From: Halonatronomonas sp964558325
GTDB lineage: Bacteria > Bacillota > Halanaerobiia > Halanaerobiales > Halarsenatibacteraceae
Assembly: GCA_964558325.1 (NCBI GenBank)
Contig: CAZLCX010000008.1
Location: 37,109 to 101,108, forward strand
Direction of reading: 5' to 3'
Length of the DNA stretch: 64,000 bases
The notes beneath the pieces are model-generated. The model was not told where the DNA came from and ran no database searches. It saw only the letters and a list, made by a program, of their open reading frames with translations. The position numbers were made by a program, and so were the translations under genes. Of the stretch, positions 34,733 through 44,157 are shown piece after piece; positions within the stretch are counted from its first letter, which is position 1; every line of letters starts with the position of its first letter.

Positions 34733-36586
34733 TTATTGTTCTATTGTAGTTATTATTCTAAATTCAACTCTTCTTGACTGCTCCCTATTCTCTTCGCCAT
34801 CAACATATACCGGTTTACTGGAAGACATTCCAGTCGAAATCAATCTATCTTTAAGCCAGTCAAATTCATCTGAGACCTCTTCTAGTGAAAGGCAATATTC
34901 TAAAGTGTTATAGGCTCTATCCTGAGACAAGTTTAAGTTCTTTTTATATGCCTCAATTTCCTGATCAGTACCCAGCCACTCACTTGAAGCATGGCCATCA
35001 ATTCTAATTTCAGCTATCTGTTCAGTATATTCAGAGTCACGCAGAATTTCTAAATACCTGGGGAAGAAATCAGCAATTATATCTTTAAATTCTTGAGTTA
35101 AACGGCTACTTCCTGTTGCAAATTTTGTATCAAGTTGATTAAATCTGATTATTAATTGACCAGGTAAGATTTCAGCCTGCCAATCATCAAGATATTCATC
35201 AAATTCCTCTTCCATTTCAGAATAAATATTCTCCTGAAGTTCAGTTAATTCAACATCCACAACTTCTGGCATTTCTTCTAATTCATTTTCTAATCTTTCA
35301 ATCTCAGCCTGCAAGCTTTCCTTTTCTTCTTCTAAGTCATCAATTCTTTCTCTTAACTCTCCGGTATCTTCAATTTCTGATTCCAAGCTGGATTTCTCAT
35401 CTTCTAACTCTTCTATTCTAGTAGTTGCATCTTCGCATTCTTCAAGTTCAGCTCTAAGTTCATCTCTTTCAGTTCTTAAGTTATCCCTTTCTGCCTGTAA
35501 ATCTTCTAGCTCAATCTCTAATTCAGAAACTCTTTCCTGACTGTTAGCAAGCTCATCTTTTAATGATGATATTTCCTCTTCCATATCCATCATTTCTGCT
35601 GATATCTCAGAATAATCTTCAGCTTCTATGTTTAAATCAGAAAGTTCTTCAACAAGATTATCTCTTTCTTTTTGTAATTCCTGAAACTGCTCTTCATATT
35701 CTGCAGCCTCTTCTTTAGCAATATCTAATTCATCTTCAAGACTATTTCTTTCTTGCTCCAGTTCTGAAACCTGGTCTTCCAGGTCTGTATTTCTTTCTGC
35801 TAATTCTTCTGCTCTACTTTCCAAATCCTCATATTCTTCCAGTTGCTCTCTTAATTCTTCCAACTCTTCATTTAAAGAACTTCTTTCTTCATCAATTTCA
35901 TTTACCTCTGCCTCTTTTTCACTGAGTTGATTTTCAAGCTCATCTATCTGATTCTCCATTTCTTCCTGTAATTGGGCCAGCTCCTCTTCTAGCTGAGCAA
36001 CTCTATCTTCAGATTGATCTAACTCTTCCAGTAAGTCTGCTTTTTCTGATTCAAGCTGACTGACCCTATCTTCCATCTCTGTATATTCTTCAATTTCAGT
36101 TCTTAGTTCAGTTCTTTCAGCTATTAATGTTTCTCTTTCTTCCTCCCATTCAGTTGCTTCACTTGTTTGATTTTCTTCCTGTTCAGCAATTTGGTTTTCC
36201 AGGTCTGCAATCTCAGCATCTTTATTAGCAAGCTCCTGATTAAGCTTTTCTATTTCTTCTTCAAAACTCTGCTGTTCATCATCAAGATTAGCACGAAGTT
36301 CTTCTAACTCAGATTCCAGACTATTAATTTCTTGCTGAAGTTGATCCCTTTCAGCCAGGGTTTCTTCAAGTTCTTCCTGACAGGTATCAAGTTCCTGCTG
36401 AAGTTGATCTTTATCATCCTCAAGGTTCTCCTGGGTTTCAGCTAATTCTGTTTCAAGTTCTTCAGCTTGCTCCTGATCAGAAATCATCTTACCAGCCAGT
36501 AAAACAACAATTACCACAGCTATAACAAAAATTATAATTGCTGCTTTGTTATCCTTTAATTTTTCTACAAAACTTTTATTCTCGAT
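34733..36586 (-). CDS. Coiled-coil protein with C-terminal OmpA/MotB-like domain, apparent ATC start
   Basis: About 617 residues. One N-terminal helix (about 13-32) is followed by roughly 400 residues of very acidic Glu/Leu-rich heptad-type coiled coil. The C-terminal OmpA-like peptidoglycan-binding domain contains IDGHASSEW, RAYNTLEYCL and RRVEFRI. It is probably anchored in the inner membrane, spanning towards peptidoglycan. The start is uncertain: ATC 36586 lies 8 nt after GGAGG. The nearest ATG (36601) overlaps that site and has none of its own; a TTG lies still further upstream (36613). I infer an ATC start, or a weakly translated ATG. Confidence 0.85.
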   Translation of the reverse strand: MENKSFVEKLKDNKAAIIIFVIAVVIVVLLAGKMISDQEQAEELETELAETQENLEDDKDQLQQELDTCQEELEETLAERDQLQQEINSLESELEELRANLDDEQQSFEEEIEKLNQELANKDAEIADLENQIAEQEENQTSEATEWEEERETLIAERTELRTEIEEYTEMEDRVSQLESEKADLLEELDQSEDRVAQLEEELAQLQEEMENQIDELENQLSEKEAEVNEIDEERSSLNEELEELREQLEEYEDLESRAEELAERNTDLEDQVSELEQERNSLEDELDIAKEEAAEYEEQFQELQKERDNLVEELSDLNIEAEDYSEISAEMMDMEEEISSLKDELANSQERVSELEIELEDLQAERDNLRTERDELRAELEECEDATTRIEELEDEKSSLESEIEDTGELRERIDDLEEEKESLQAEIERLENELEEMPEVVDVELTELQENIYSEMEEEFDEYLDDWQAEILPGQLIIRFNQLDTKFATGSSRLTQEFKDIIADFFPRYLEILRDSEYTEQIAEIRIDGHASSEWLGTDQEIEAYKKNLNLSQDRAYNTLEYCLSLEEVSDEFDWLKDRLISTGMSSSKPVYVDGEENREQSRRVEFRIITTIEQ

Positions 36587-36771
36587 AATTCCCACCTCCA
36601 TAAATTTAAGCAAAATTATGAAAAATTCAGCAAATTATAAATAGATTATACCTAAAGACTTAAATATAATCAATCATTAAAGACTAAATTCTAATCTCAA
36701 TTCCAGCTAATTTATTAACTTCTATTATTAACTCCCCTTTTAATACATTATCGTCAGAAAGGAAGAATAAT

Positions 36772-37542
36772 TTAATAGTAATTTAGTCTTAAGTAATACC
36801 AGACCATACCTATATATTCATGAATAGCTCTGGTAGTCCTCCTTAAACCACTAACCTGAGGCCAAAAATTATAGATTCCCCCAGGCAAATTAAAGGAAAC
36901 AAATTCTGCAGGTACTGAAGTTATATTATCGAAATAATGATTAAATGCCAGTTCTGACCTCTGCAGATGCCAGGCTGAAGTAACTATCGCCAGTTCAATA
37001 TCCTGTTCAAATAAATCTAACTCATTTAAAAAATAAGGGTGTTCCAGAGTACTTGTCGATTCAGACTCAAGAAGAATATCCTCTTCTTCGACGCCAAGAC
37101 GGATAGCCTGTTCAGCCATTAACTCAACCATCCTATCTCCAGGCCCCTCACTTAACCGACCCTGCATAACTAAATAGTCTGCCTGACTGGCCATAAAAAA
37201 CTGAACGCCTCGATTAACCCTCTGGACCGTTGAATCACCAGGTAATTCATAGGCTTCAGCAGGCCCCTGATAAATTCCGCCGCTCAAAACTGTAACTACT
37301 TGAATATCAGGAGAAGGTTCAAGTAAGCCTGTATCCAGATAAGGTTTTTCAAGCGGCCTGGCTATCATGACAGAAACTGCTGGAGTACTTATTACCCCAA
37401 GAGCCAGGTTAAATATTATCACAACCAGTAAAAGAGATTTAACTTTTTTATTTGCTGAATTAATTTTAATTAGTCCATAAAACCCAAGGAAAATATTAAG
37501 CAGTATAACAATAAACAAAGGTGATAAAATCAGTTTAGCCAT
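36772..37542 (-). CDS. DUF218/YdcF (ElyC/SanA-like) membrane protein
   Basis: 256 residues. Two N-terminal helices precede a DUF218 domain with VVTVLSGGIYQGP, RVNRGVQFFM, MVELMAEQAIRLGVEEEDIL, SESTSTLEH and VTSAWHLQRSELAF. Family members ElyC and SanA act in envelope carrier-lipid or barrier functions; the biochemical activity is not established. Its ATG overlaps the MscS stop (TAATG), so the two are probably translationally coupled. Confidence 0.88.
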   Translation of the reverse strand: MAKLILSPLFIVILLNIFLGFYGLIKINSANKKVKSLLLVVIIFNLALGVISTPAVSVMIARPLEKPYLDTGLLEPSPDIQVVTVLSGGIYQGPAEAYELPGDSTVQRVNRGVQFFMASQADYLVMQGRLSEGPGDRMVELMAEQAIRLGVEEEDILLESESTSTLEHPYFLNELDLFEQDIELAIVTSAWHLQRSELAFNHYFDNITSVPAEFVSFNLPGGIYNFWPQVSGLRRTTRAIHEYIGMVWYYLRLNYY

Positions 37543-38876
37543 TAATCATCACTACTATCCTGATTAGAGGACTTATTAAAGATCTCTTTTAATGTTTCAA
37601 CAGCTTCTGCTGAGAAAGACTCAAAATGTAAATCTCTCTGGGGAAATGCAATATTTACATCATTTTCAGCTAATAAATCCCAGACATCCATTAAAACTTC
37701 GCTTTTAATATTGGCAACCCCCATAGATGGATCTTTAATCCAGAATCTTAATTCAAAATTGACTGTATTATCCCCAAATTCTTTAAGTAAACAGACTGGG
37801 TCAGGATCCCTAATAATTCTATCATGATCATTCATAGCCTGTAAGATAAGCTCCTGAACCTGCTTTAAATCACTGTCATAACCAACCCCAACCTTAGTAT
37901 CCAGGCGGACTAAATCATCGCTATAAGACCAATTAATAACCTGATTAGTGATAAAACTTTCATTAGGGATTAAATATTCTTTGCCTGCCAGAGTAACAAC
38001 AGAAACAAACCTGGTATTTAAAGTTCTAACGGTGCCAAAAACATCTTCTATCTCAATTACATCTCCTGGTTTAATAGATCTATCCAGAATAATAATAATT
38101 CCACTAATAAAGTTAGAGACAATTTTCTGCAAGCCAAAACCTAAACCAACACCGATAGCGCCACCGAGAAATGTAAAGGCACTAAGATCGATTCCCATAG
38201 TGTTTAAAGCCAGCATAAAAGCCATTACATATAAGATAATCCTAACTGTCTTTTGAATTAACACCCTAACTGAAGGCGTTAAGCTATTTGATCTCTGAAG
38301 ACGCTTTCGAAAATATTTTTCAGACCAGCTGGCTATCCAGAAAAAGAATATTAACATCACAATGCCCCTGATTATCATCATCAACGAGAGCTGAAAATTC
38401 CCAAGGTTAACATCTAAATCCTCAAGAAATTCAACAAAAAGATCATACAAACCAAGTATATTTAAAACAGCAACTATCCAGATCAAATAAGATACCAGAC
38501 GAACCCAGTTAGTTGTTGGCAATAACCAGGTAATGGTTCTTATGATCAGCCAGGCCACAAGCAGATAGCCTGCAATTAAAGTTAAGGCTGCTGGCAGATT
38601 TAAAACTGCTGCAATTAAGTTATACAATAAAACAAATAGAGTCAATCCAAATCTATAGGAAAGTTCATCCCAGAAAGCAGGCCAGCCTGGTGGCAGATTA
38701 AAGGGCAGAGAATTTAAAATTGTCCTGCCCTTATCTCTAATTTTAGTTTTAAATAAATAAACTATTCCAGCCAGGATAACCAGAATACCCAGTGAAATCA
38801 AATTTTGGTAAGCAAAAATTTCTATCTCAATCCACCTAACTACCTCATCTAATAAACCCATGAATTCTGCTGGCAA
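37542..38876 (-). CDS. MscS-family mechanosensitive channel
   Basis: About 444 residues with five or six predicted membrane helices. The pore-lining helix GGAIGVGLGFGLQKIVSNFISGIIII and the following PGDVIEIEDVFGTVRTLNTRFVSVVTL belong to the MscS beta domain. It should open under membrane tension to release solutes on osmotic downshift. TTG 38876 is chosen because it is 8 nt after GGAGG; a TTG five codons earlier overlaps that site. In an operon with the DUF218 gene. Confidence 0.93.
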   Translation of the reverse strand: MPAEFMGLLDEVVRWIEIEIFAYQNLISLGILVILAGIVYLFKTKIRDKGRTILNSLPFNLPPGWPAFWDELSYRFGLTLFVLLYNLIAAVLNLPAALTLIAGYLLVAWLIIRTITWLLPTTNWVRLVSYLIWIVAVLNILGLYDLFVEFLEDLDVNLGNFQLSLMMIIRGIVMLIFFFWIASWSEKYFRKRLQRSNSLTPSVRVLIQKTVRIILYVMAFMLALNTMGIDLSAFTFLGGAIGVGLGFGLQKIVSNFISGIIIILDRSIKPGDVIEIEDVFGTVRTLNTRFVSVVTLAGKEYLIPNESFITNQVINWSYSDDLVRLDTKVGVGYDSDLKQVQELILQAMNDHDRIIRDPDPVCLLKEFGDNTVNFELRFWIKDPSMGVANIKSEVLMDVWDLLAENDVNIAFPQRDLHFESFSAEAVETLKEIFNKSSNQDSSDD

Positions 38877-38954
38877 AACAAATCCCTCCAATCTAAAATC
38901 ATCTTAATCTATTATTCTAGCAGGAGGTCATTAAGTCCTGCAAAAAATCAAAAA

Positions 38955-38985
38955 TAGCCGACAGAAAAACCTGCCGGCTAAATAT
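38955..38985 (-). terminator. Terminator of the aldo/keto reductase gene
   Basis: On the minus strand TAGCCGGCAG and CTGTCGGCTA form a 10-bp stem followed by TTTTT, about 20 bp after the stop. Confidence 0.75.
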
Positions 38986-39006
38986 TACAAAATCTATTAA
39001 TTAGAC

Positions 39007-39903
39007 TTACCAGTCATACTTAAAGAAATTACCCAGTTTTTCAAAATCTTCTAGCCTGGATTCAATCTCTAGCATCTTATCTACAGTTAAAGGTTCAAAT
39101 TTTCTGAGTAACTCAATATTTTCTTCCAGTTCCTTAAGGCTGCCGATGCCAATAATAGTTGTCGTAACAGGAAGGCTCCAGACATAATATAAAGCTTCTC
39201 TTATAGAATCCAACCCATTTTCAGATACAAGTTTGCCTCGTCCCAGAACCTTCATACCAATAATTCCCATATTTCTTTCCAATAATTCTGCCAGTAAAAC
39301 TTCCTGAAAAGATTTATAATGAATATCTGCAGCATTCATTGAGACAAGGGCAGTATCAAAGTCAAATTCCTGAATCCCCTTTAATAATATCTCAGGATCT
39401 TTATGACCAGTAATTCCAAGGTTCCTAACAACTCCCTGGTCTTTCAACTCTTCCAGGGCTTTAATAGCACCATTCTCAGAAAATATTTCTGATAAGTCCT
39501 GTTCAGTTCTGACATTATGAACCTGATAGAGATCCAGATAATCAGTCTGCAATCTATTCAATGTCCTCTCAATCAATTCCATCGTCCCTGAATAACTCCG
39601 CTTATGAGTCTTACTGGCCAGAAATACCTCATCCCGTCTACTTTTCATTACCCTGCCCAGATTAGATTCGCTATCGCCATCTTTGTAAGCAGGAGCTGTA
39701 TCAATATAATTAACACCTGAGTCAATAGCCCTATTAATTATTTCTATTGCTTCATCCTGCCTGTCACTATCTGCAACAGTTATCTCTCCACCTAAACTCA
39801 GCAGATTAATCTCTTCACCAGTCTTTCCCAGTACTCTCTTGTTTAAATTCATATTATAGGTCCGGGCCAGCATATCTTTTAAAAAACCTTTTCTATCTCT
39901 CAT
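39007..39903 (-). CDS. Aldo/keto reductase
   Basis: 298 residues. The catalytic Asp and Tyr are in NYIDTAPAYKDGDSE, the Lys in FLASKTHKR, and the substrate-binding His in DLYQVHNV. NADPH-dependent reduction of carbonyls is expected; the substrate is unknown. The sequence resembles the anaerobe branch of the family, some members of which carry a C-terminal ferredoxin domain, absent here. ATG 39903 with GGAGG. The 11-bp tandem repeat array lies just upstream. Confidence 0.92.
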   Translation of the reverse strand: MRDRKGFLKDMLARTYNMNLNKRVLGKTGEEINLLSLGGEITVADSDRQDEAIEIINRAIDSGVNYIDTAPAYKDGDSESNLGRVMKSRRDEVFLASKTHKRSYSGTMELIERTLNRLQTDYLDLYQVHNVRTEQDLSEIFSENGAIKALEELKDQGVVRNLGITGHKDPEILLKGIQEFDFDTALVSMNAADIHYKSFQEVLLAELLERNMGIIGMKVLGRGKLVSENGLDSIREALYYVWSLPVTTTIIGIGSLKELEENIELLRKFEPLTVDKMLEIESRLEDFEKLGNFFKYDW

Positions 39904-39940
39904 AAATTAGCCCTCCTTCATCAAGTCTTTCTTCAGAGAT

Positions 39941-40118
39941 CCTGCGGGAATGCACCGGGATTGCTCCGGCAATGCTCCGGGAATGCTCCGGGANNNNNNN
40001 NNNNNNNNNNNNNNNNNNNNNNNNNNNNNNNNNNNNNNNNNNNNNNNNNNNNNNNNNNNNNNNNNNNNNNNNNNNNNNNNNNNNNNNNNNNNNAATGCTC
40101 CGGGAATGCTCCGGGATT
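39941..40118. repeat. 11-bp tandem repeat array spanning an assembly gap
   Basis: The unit is GCTCCGGGAAT, with variants GCACCGGGATT and GCTCCGGCAAT. Five units are visible before the run of N and about two and a half after it, in the same register. The true copy number is unknown. It is much more GC-rich than its surroundings. Open frames through it encode an 11-residue repeat but have no credible start or family, so I treat it as non-coding. Confidence 0.88.
39994..40093. other. Scaffold gap of exactly 100 N
   Basis: 100 consecutive N, the usual placeholder for a gap of unknown length, placed inside the tandem repeat. Confidence 0.98.
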
Positions 40119-40168
40119 AATTTTATTGCCCTTTAATCTCAATTCAACTATAACTTAATACTATAATA

Positions 40169-40966
40169 TCAAATAATAATTTTGTCAGCAAACATAGCCT
40201 GAATTCTTCTATATTCCCCGAGCCCCTTTAGAACAACCTCTACCTGATAACCCTCATCTCTTAAAATATTCAACCAGCTATTACCTTCTCCAGCTAAATC
40301 CTTTTTAGCATGGCTGCCAGCAGTCAGCATAAAAGGCGCCAGATAAATTTTTCTAATAGCTGATTTTTTTATTTTTTCAAGCACAATCTCCAGGCCAGGA
40401 TAAGCTTCTAAATTAGCTATATAAAAACTCTCCATCCCTATATCCTTAAATACATAATCTAAAAGAACATAGGAAGAATTGGCTGGATGACTGGTCCCAT
40501 GGCCCATTAAAATAACAAGTTCATCAGCTGCTAAAACCGGCATCTCCTCCCTTAAGATCTCAGCAACCTGAAAATAATCTTCCTCTTTAAATAACAGCGG
40601 TTCGCCAAAACTAATTTTCCTGAAGCTATCTTTAAAATCATTCAAAATTCTAACTAACTCATGATAATCGGCACCAGGAATAATCTGAAGAGGCTGGACT
40701 GCAAGATCTTTTATCCCCTGATTTATCAGCTTTTCTAAGGTCTCATTTAAATTCAAAACCTCTAAACTTTTTCTTTCCCTCAACAGCTTAATAATTAAAT
40801 TAGAGGTAAAAACTCTATTTATATTATGGTCTGAAAACTTTTTAGCAATAACATCTTCACAGGGCTTAATAGCTTCAGCCACTGCATCTAAATGAGTGGT
40901 GCCGTGACTGGCCACCAGAATCGTCTTATCTGAACCTCTATCATATAAATCAACATCAAAATCCAT
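40169..40966 (-). CDS. cbiK: Sirohydrochlorin cobaltochelatase, CbiK type
   Basis: 265 residues. Catalytic or metal-binding histidines appear in LVASHGTTH (about 21), ILMGHGTSH (about 156) and LTAGSHAKKD (about 218), the pattern of class II chelatases of the CbiK family. It inserts cobalt into sirohydrochlorin early in anaerobic cobalamin synthesis. No signal peptide, so cytoplasmic. It is not next to other cbi genes here, although a riboswitch-controlled cobO lies about 9 kb away. ATG with AGGTG 7 nt upstream. Confidence 0.88.
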   Translation of the reverse strand: MDFDVDLYDRGSDKTILVASHGTTHLDAVAEAIKPCEDVIAKKFSDHNINRVFTSNLIIKLLRERKSLEVLNLNETLEKLINQGIKDLAVQPLQIIPGADYHELVRILNDFKDSFRKISFGEPLLFKEEDYFQVAEILREEMPVLAADELVILMGHGTSHPANSSYVLLDYVFKDIGMESFYIANLEAYPGLEIVLEKIKKSAIRKIYLAPFMLTAGSHAKKDLAGEGNSWLNILRDEGYQVEVVLKGLGEYRRIQAMFADKIII

Positions 40967-40998
40967 TAGCAGGCACCTGCTTTCAAAACTTAAAAAGT

Positions 40999-41736
40999 TT
41001 ATTTTGTGGCAAACCAGACCACTTTCCCGTTCCTCTTAAAACCTAAACTCTCTGCCAGCGAAATAGAAGCTCTATTATCAGTTACTATATGGACATAGGG
41101 CATCAAGCCAAAGTCAATAGTCCTCTTTAAAAGCTCCATATTGACAGCGGCTGCATACCCCTGACGGCGGTATTCTTCTAAAGTATAAGCAATCCCCAGG
41201 GAGCCATCGTCACGAACTACTGACCAGGAGATAGGATTACCCTCCTCATCTCTAATCACAGCTGTCGGCCGTTTTTGAATCGTCTTCTCAATATATTCAT
41301 AAGAAGTATCATCTTCAGATTGATAGGTATAATGCTCATCCACAATCCTGGCATCTTTAAGAGTTAAACTATCAATCTCAAATTCCGGTTCCTTATAATT
41401 AAAATCTTCAGCTTTTAAGTAATACAGATAACAGATTTCATGAAAATCAATTTCCTGCCTGGCCTTAATCTCATCAAAAAACCTCTTATGAACACCAGAA
41501 TATTTCCTCGGTTTTTCAGTGGCCATCTCCAGAACAGATTCTTTAGCATCTTCCCCTTCATAATAGATAATATTCCAGTCATCTTTCTGGAGAATATATC
41601 CCTGGGGCTCCTCAATATCATCAACAAATAATTTATAATGATCCCTCAATCTAATTACACCTGAAGTATTTAGGTGGGCTAGTTGATCTTTAGTTATTAG
41701 CTCCTTAATAATTTCAACATTTTCTGTTTTATACAT
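40999..41736 (-). CDS. GNAT-family N-acetyltransferase
   Basis: 245 residues. The C-terminal third holds the acetyl-CoA fold: LGIAYTLEEYRRQGYAAAVN (the R-x-x-G-x-A-type loop) and TDNRASISLAESLGFKRNG. The N-terminal half has no recognisable domain. The substrate is unknown. ATG with AGGAG 9 nt upstream. It ends 33 bp before the cbiK start. Confidence 0.85.
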   Translation of the reverse strand: MYKTENVEIIKELITKDQLAHLNTSGVIRLRDHYKLFVDDIEEPQGYILQKDDWNIIYYEGEDAKESVLEMATEKPRKYSGVHKRFFDEIKARQEIDFHEICYLYYLKAEDFNYKEPEFEIDSLTLKDARIVDEHYTYQSEDDTSYEYIEKTIQKRPTAVIRDEEGNPISWSVVRDDGSLGIAYTLEEYRRQGYAAAVNMELLKRTIDFGLMPYVHIVTDNRASISLAESLGFKRNGKVVWFATK

Positions 41737-41833
41737 ATAATTTAGCTCCTTTCACTTCCATAATAAAAAAGTTAAAACACCGGGAACTCCGCTGTTTAAT
41801 TATTTATTAAATTAATATTATAAACTTAAACTA

Positions 41834-42526
41834 TCAATTATTTGAATCAAGCCAGGGACTATCAGGATAGATCTCAGCAGCTTTACTCTTATCCTCTAAA
41901 ATATTGTAGATTATAAAATTAAATACAGGATGACCCTCCTCGGTAATTTCTAAAAGAACCTCTCTGCCTTTTTCAGAATCACCGCCGCCAATCGAAGGGG
42001 CATTCAATAAATAATTACCCTCTAAAAATTTAGCCAATAAATCATCTGGATCCAGCTCAAGGGCTCTATTTAAATAGTCTAAAGCCTGGTTACCATTTCT
42101 AATAGCAAAAAAAGCCGATCTATAATTAAAAAGATGGATGTAAGCTTCAGCAACTAACCTATTTGTTAGGGCATTATCCTCTATTTCTATAGCCTTTTTA
42201 GAATACTCCAGAGCATTTTCTAAATGATCATCTACAAAATCCTGACCTCTTCTTTCAGCTATTTCAGCTCTAAAAAGTTCTAACTCAGCCATTTCAACAA
42301 AATAATCTAAACCTGAAGTATCCTGGATATTAGCTTCTCTAGAATCCAATTCCTCAATTATTTCTTCGGCATTACCAGAGCTATAAAATTCTCTGGCAAG
42401 ATTATCTAAATCTCTCCGATACTGATAATCTGATTCTGCTTGAACCCGTGCTGTTATTAAGACAAATATAATAAAAAAAGCTATAGCAATCATAAATATT
42501 TTCCTACCCATAATATTCTTTTTCAT
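41834..42526 (-). CDS. Secreted TPR-repeat protein
   Basis: 230 residues. An N-terminal signal-like segment (about 8-28, ending ARVQA) is followed by TPR-like helical pairs (ALEYSKKAIEIEDNALTNRLV; ALDYLNRALELDPDDLLAKF). A motif NAPSIGGGDSEKG resembles proteins called TRAP-transporter T-component (TatT). ATG 42526 is 8 nt after GAGG; an upstream GTG overlaps that site. No TRAP transporter genes are nearby, so its role is open. Confidence 0.7.
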   Translation of the reverse strand: MKKNIMGRKIFMIAIAFFIIFVLITARVQAESDYQYRRDLDNLAREFYSSGNAEEIIEELDSREANIQDTSGLDYFVEMAELELFRAEIAERRGQDFVDDHLENALEYSKKAIEIEDNALTNRLVAEAYIHLFNYRSAFFAIRNGNQALDYLNRALELDPDDLLAKFLEGNYLLNAPSIGGGDSEKGREVLLEITEEGHPVFNFIIYNILEDKSKAAEIYPDSPWLDSNN

Positions 42527-42559
42527 AAGATCCACCTCTTAATAATATATTATCGATAA

Positions 42560-43840
42560 TCAAATTATCTCCTGCTTTAGAGCTGGATCTTTTGAGGGAG
42601 AATTAATTTTTTGAAATACCGGGATATAGATAACCGAAAATGAAATAATAATTGCCAGAATTCCTGGAATGATAAATAAAATATTAGGAGAAACTCTATC
42701 AAATAGTATTCCCATTAAACCCATGGAGATTGGGGTTAGGCCCTGAGTTAAAGATCCTAAAAGTCCAAAAACTCTACCTCTTAGATTATCAGGAATCATC
42801 TTCTGGAAGATAGTTATTATTGGAATATTTACTAATGCATTTAAAATACCAATTCCTAATAATAAAATTTTTAAAACAAGATAAATATTATTGGTTGAAT
42901 AGCTATCAAGGATGAAATAACTCAAGGGCAGGCCCATCAGCATAAGCAGACAACTCTGAGCAGTCAAGGTTTTCCCTAAAAACTTAATATTATTTTCAAT
43001 CATAATATAATTAATTAAAATGGAACCAATAATAGCCCCAACTGGAAATATAGATTTGGCCAGCCCAAATAATAAACCATTAACCTCTAATACCTGATTA
43101 TAAATAAAGGGAAGCCCAACAGCAAAGAGTCCATTATATAAAAAGTTCAAAAACAAAAAGATAATAAATAATCCCAGGATCTCTTTGCGACCAGCCAGAT
43201 ATTCCAACCCGTATTTAAAATCAGCTAAGAAAGATTCTTTGCTATCTGCTTCCTGACTGACTGGAGGAATATTTATAAATAACTCAGAAATACCTGAAAG
43301 AATAAAACTAATCCCGTTAAAGAAAAAGGCTCCTGCAATCCCTAAAGTACCGATTAAAATTCCACCAATTGCTGCTCCAATAATCTGGGTAAAATTCATA
43401 CTAATATTTTCAAGAGAATTTGCTTTTTCTAAGTTCTCAGAACTAACTAAATTTGGAAAGACAGCGCTAACAGCAGGATTAAAAAACGCTCCACTTATAG
43501 ATATTAAAACCGTTGCAGACCCAAGAACATAAAAGTTAGCCTGGCCAGAATAAATAGTCCAGCCTAATCCTAAAACTATAAAACCTCTCAAAAAATCATT
43601 GCCGGCAATTAATAACTTTCTATTTATCCTGTCAGCTATTAAGCCTCCAAAGGGGCCAATTAATACCGCCGGAAGTGTCGATAAAACCAGGATTGTTCCT
43701 GTAGTTGTTCCACTTCCTGTCAGCTCTAAAATGAACCAGACCAGAGCTATATTATGAATACCATTTCCGATCCTGGAGACAAGCCCACCAGAAAAAAGTA
43801 ACAAAAAATCTTTATTCCTCCAGATATTTTTATTTTTCAT
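42560..43840 (-). CDS. MFS transporter (macrolide-efflux-like)
   Basis: 426 residues with about twelve helices. The loop motif FGGLIADRINRKLLIAGND and a second-half repeat around RGRVFGLLGSLTQGLTPISMGLMG are characteristic of MFS-3/DHA3-type drug exporters. The substrate is not predictable. ATG with GGGGG. It precedes the TPR gene on the same strand. Confidence 0.85.
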   Translation of the reverse strand: MKNKNIWRNKDFLLLFSGGLVSRIGNGIHNIALVWFILELTGSGTTTGTILVLSTLPAVLIGPFGGLIADRINRKLLIAGNDFLRGFIVLGLGWTIYSGQANFYVLGSATVLISISGAFFNPAVSAVFPNLVSSENLEKANSLENISMNFTQIIGAAIGGILIGTLGIAGAFFFNGISFILSGISELFINIPPVSQEADSKESFLADFKYGLEYLAGRKEILGLFIIFLFLNFLYNGLFAVGLPFIYNQVLEVNGLLFGLAKSIFPVGAIIGSILINYIMIENNIKFLGKTLTAQSCLLMLMGLPLSYFILDSYSTNNIYLVLKILLLGIGILNALVNIPIITIFQKMIPDNLRGRVFGLLGSLTQGLTPISMGLMGILFDRVSPNILFIIPGILAIIISFSVIYIPVFQKINSPSKDPALKQEII

Positions 43841-44092
43841 TCTTAATCCCCCTAATCAATATCTAATATATTAATATTATAAACCTGAAATTAAATAATG
43901 TCAAGTCATTTATTTAATATTTTAATATAAAAATTAATTTTATTAATTAAAAGGGATTTTAAATTAATTATTTATAATTCAAAGTCCTATAATTGACTTC
44001 CTCAACTCCTACCTGAATTTCTTCTGGCCATGCCATTTTTTAAGAGATCCAGATTAATCAGTAAATATTATCAATAAATTAACAAAATAAGG
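43841..44092. other. Intergenic, divergent promoters, nothing else firm
   Basis: AT-rich stretch between the divergent MFS and pirin genes. It holds a 22-codon minus-strand frame (beginning MAWPEEIQ) without a ribosome binding site, which I do not call a gene. Confidence 0.4.
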
Positions 44093-44121
44093 CTGACTTA
44101 ATTACCATTCTATGATATAAT
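44093..44121 (+). promoter_or_regulatory. Probable promoter of the pirin gene
   Basis: CTGACT, a 17-bp spacer and TATAAT, about 37 bp before the proposed start. Confidence 0.5.
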
Positions 44122-44157
44122 AAGTCCAGCAAGTCAGAAAAAGAAAGGATGATAGGT

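Noticed and set aside
39933..40142. Open frames through the tandem repeat and gap coding for an 11-residue repeat peptide
   Set aside because: They consist only of repeat and N, with no credible start, ribosome binding site or family; any 11-bp repeat without stops gives such frames.
43978..44046. 22-codon minus-strand frame beginning MAWPEEIQ
   Set aside because: No ribosome binding site, an in-frame stop just upstream and no recognised family; could be a gene remnant but cannot be supported.
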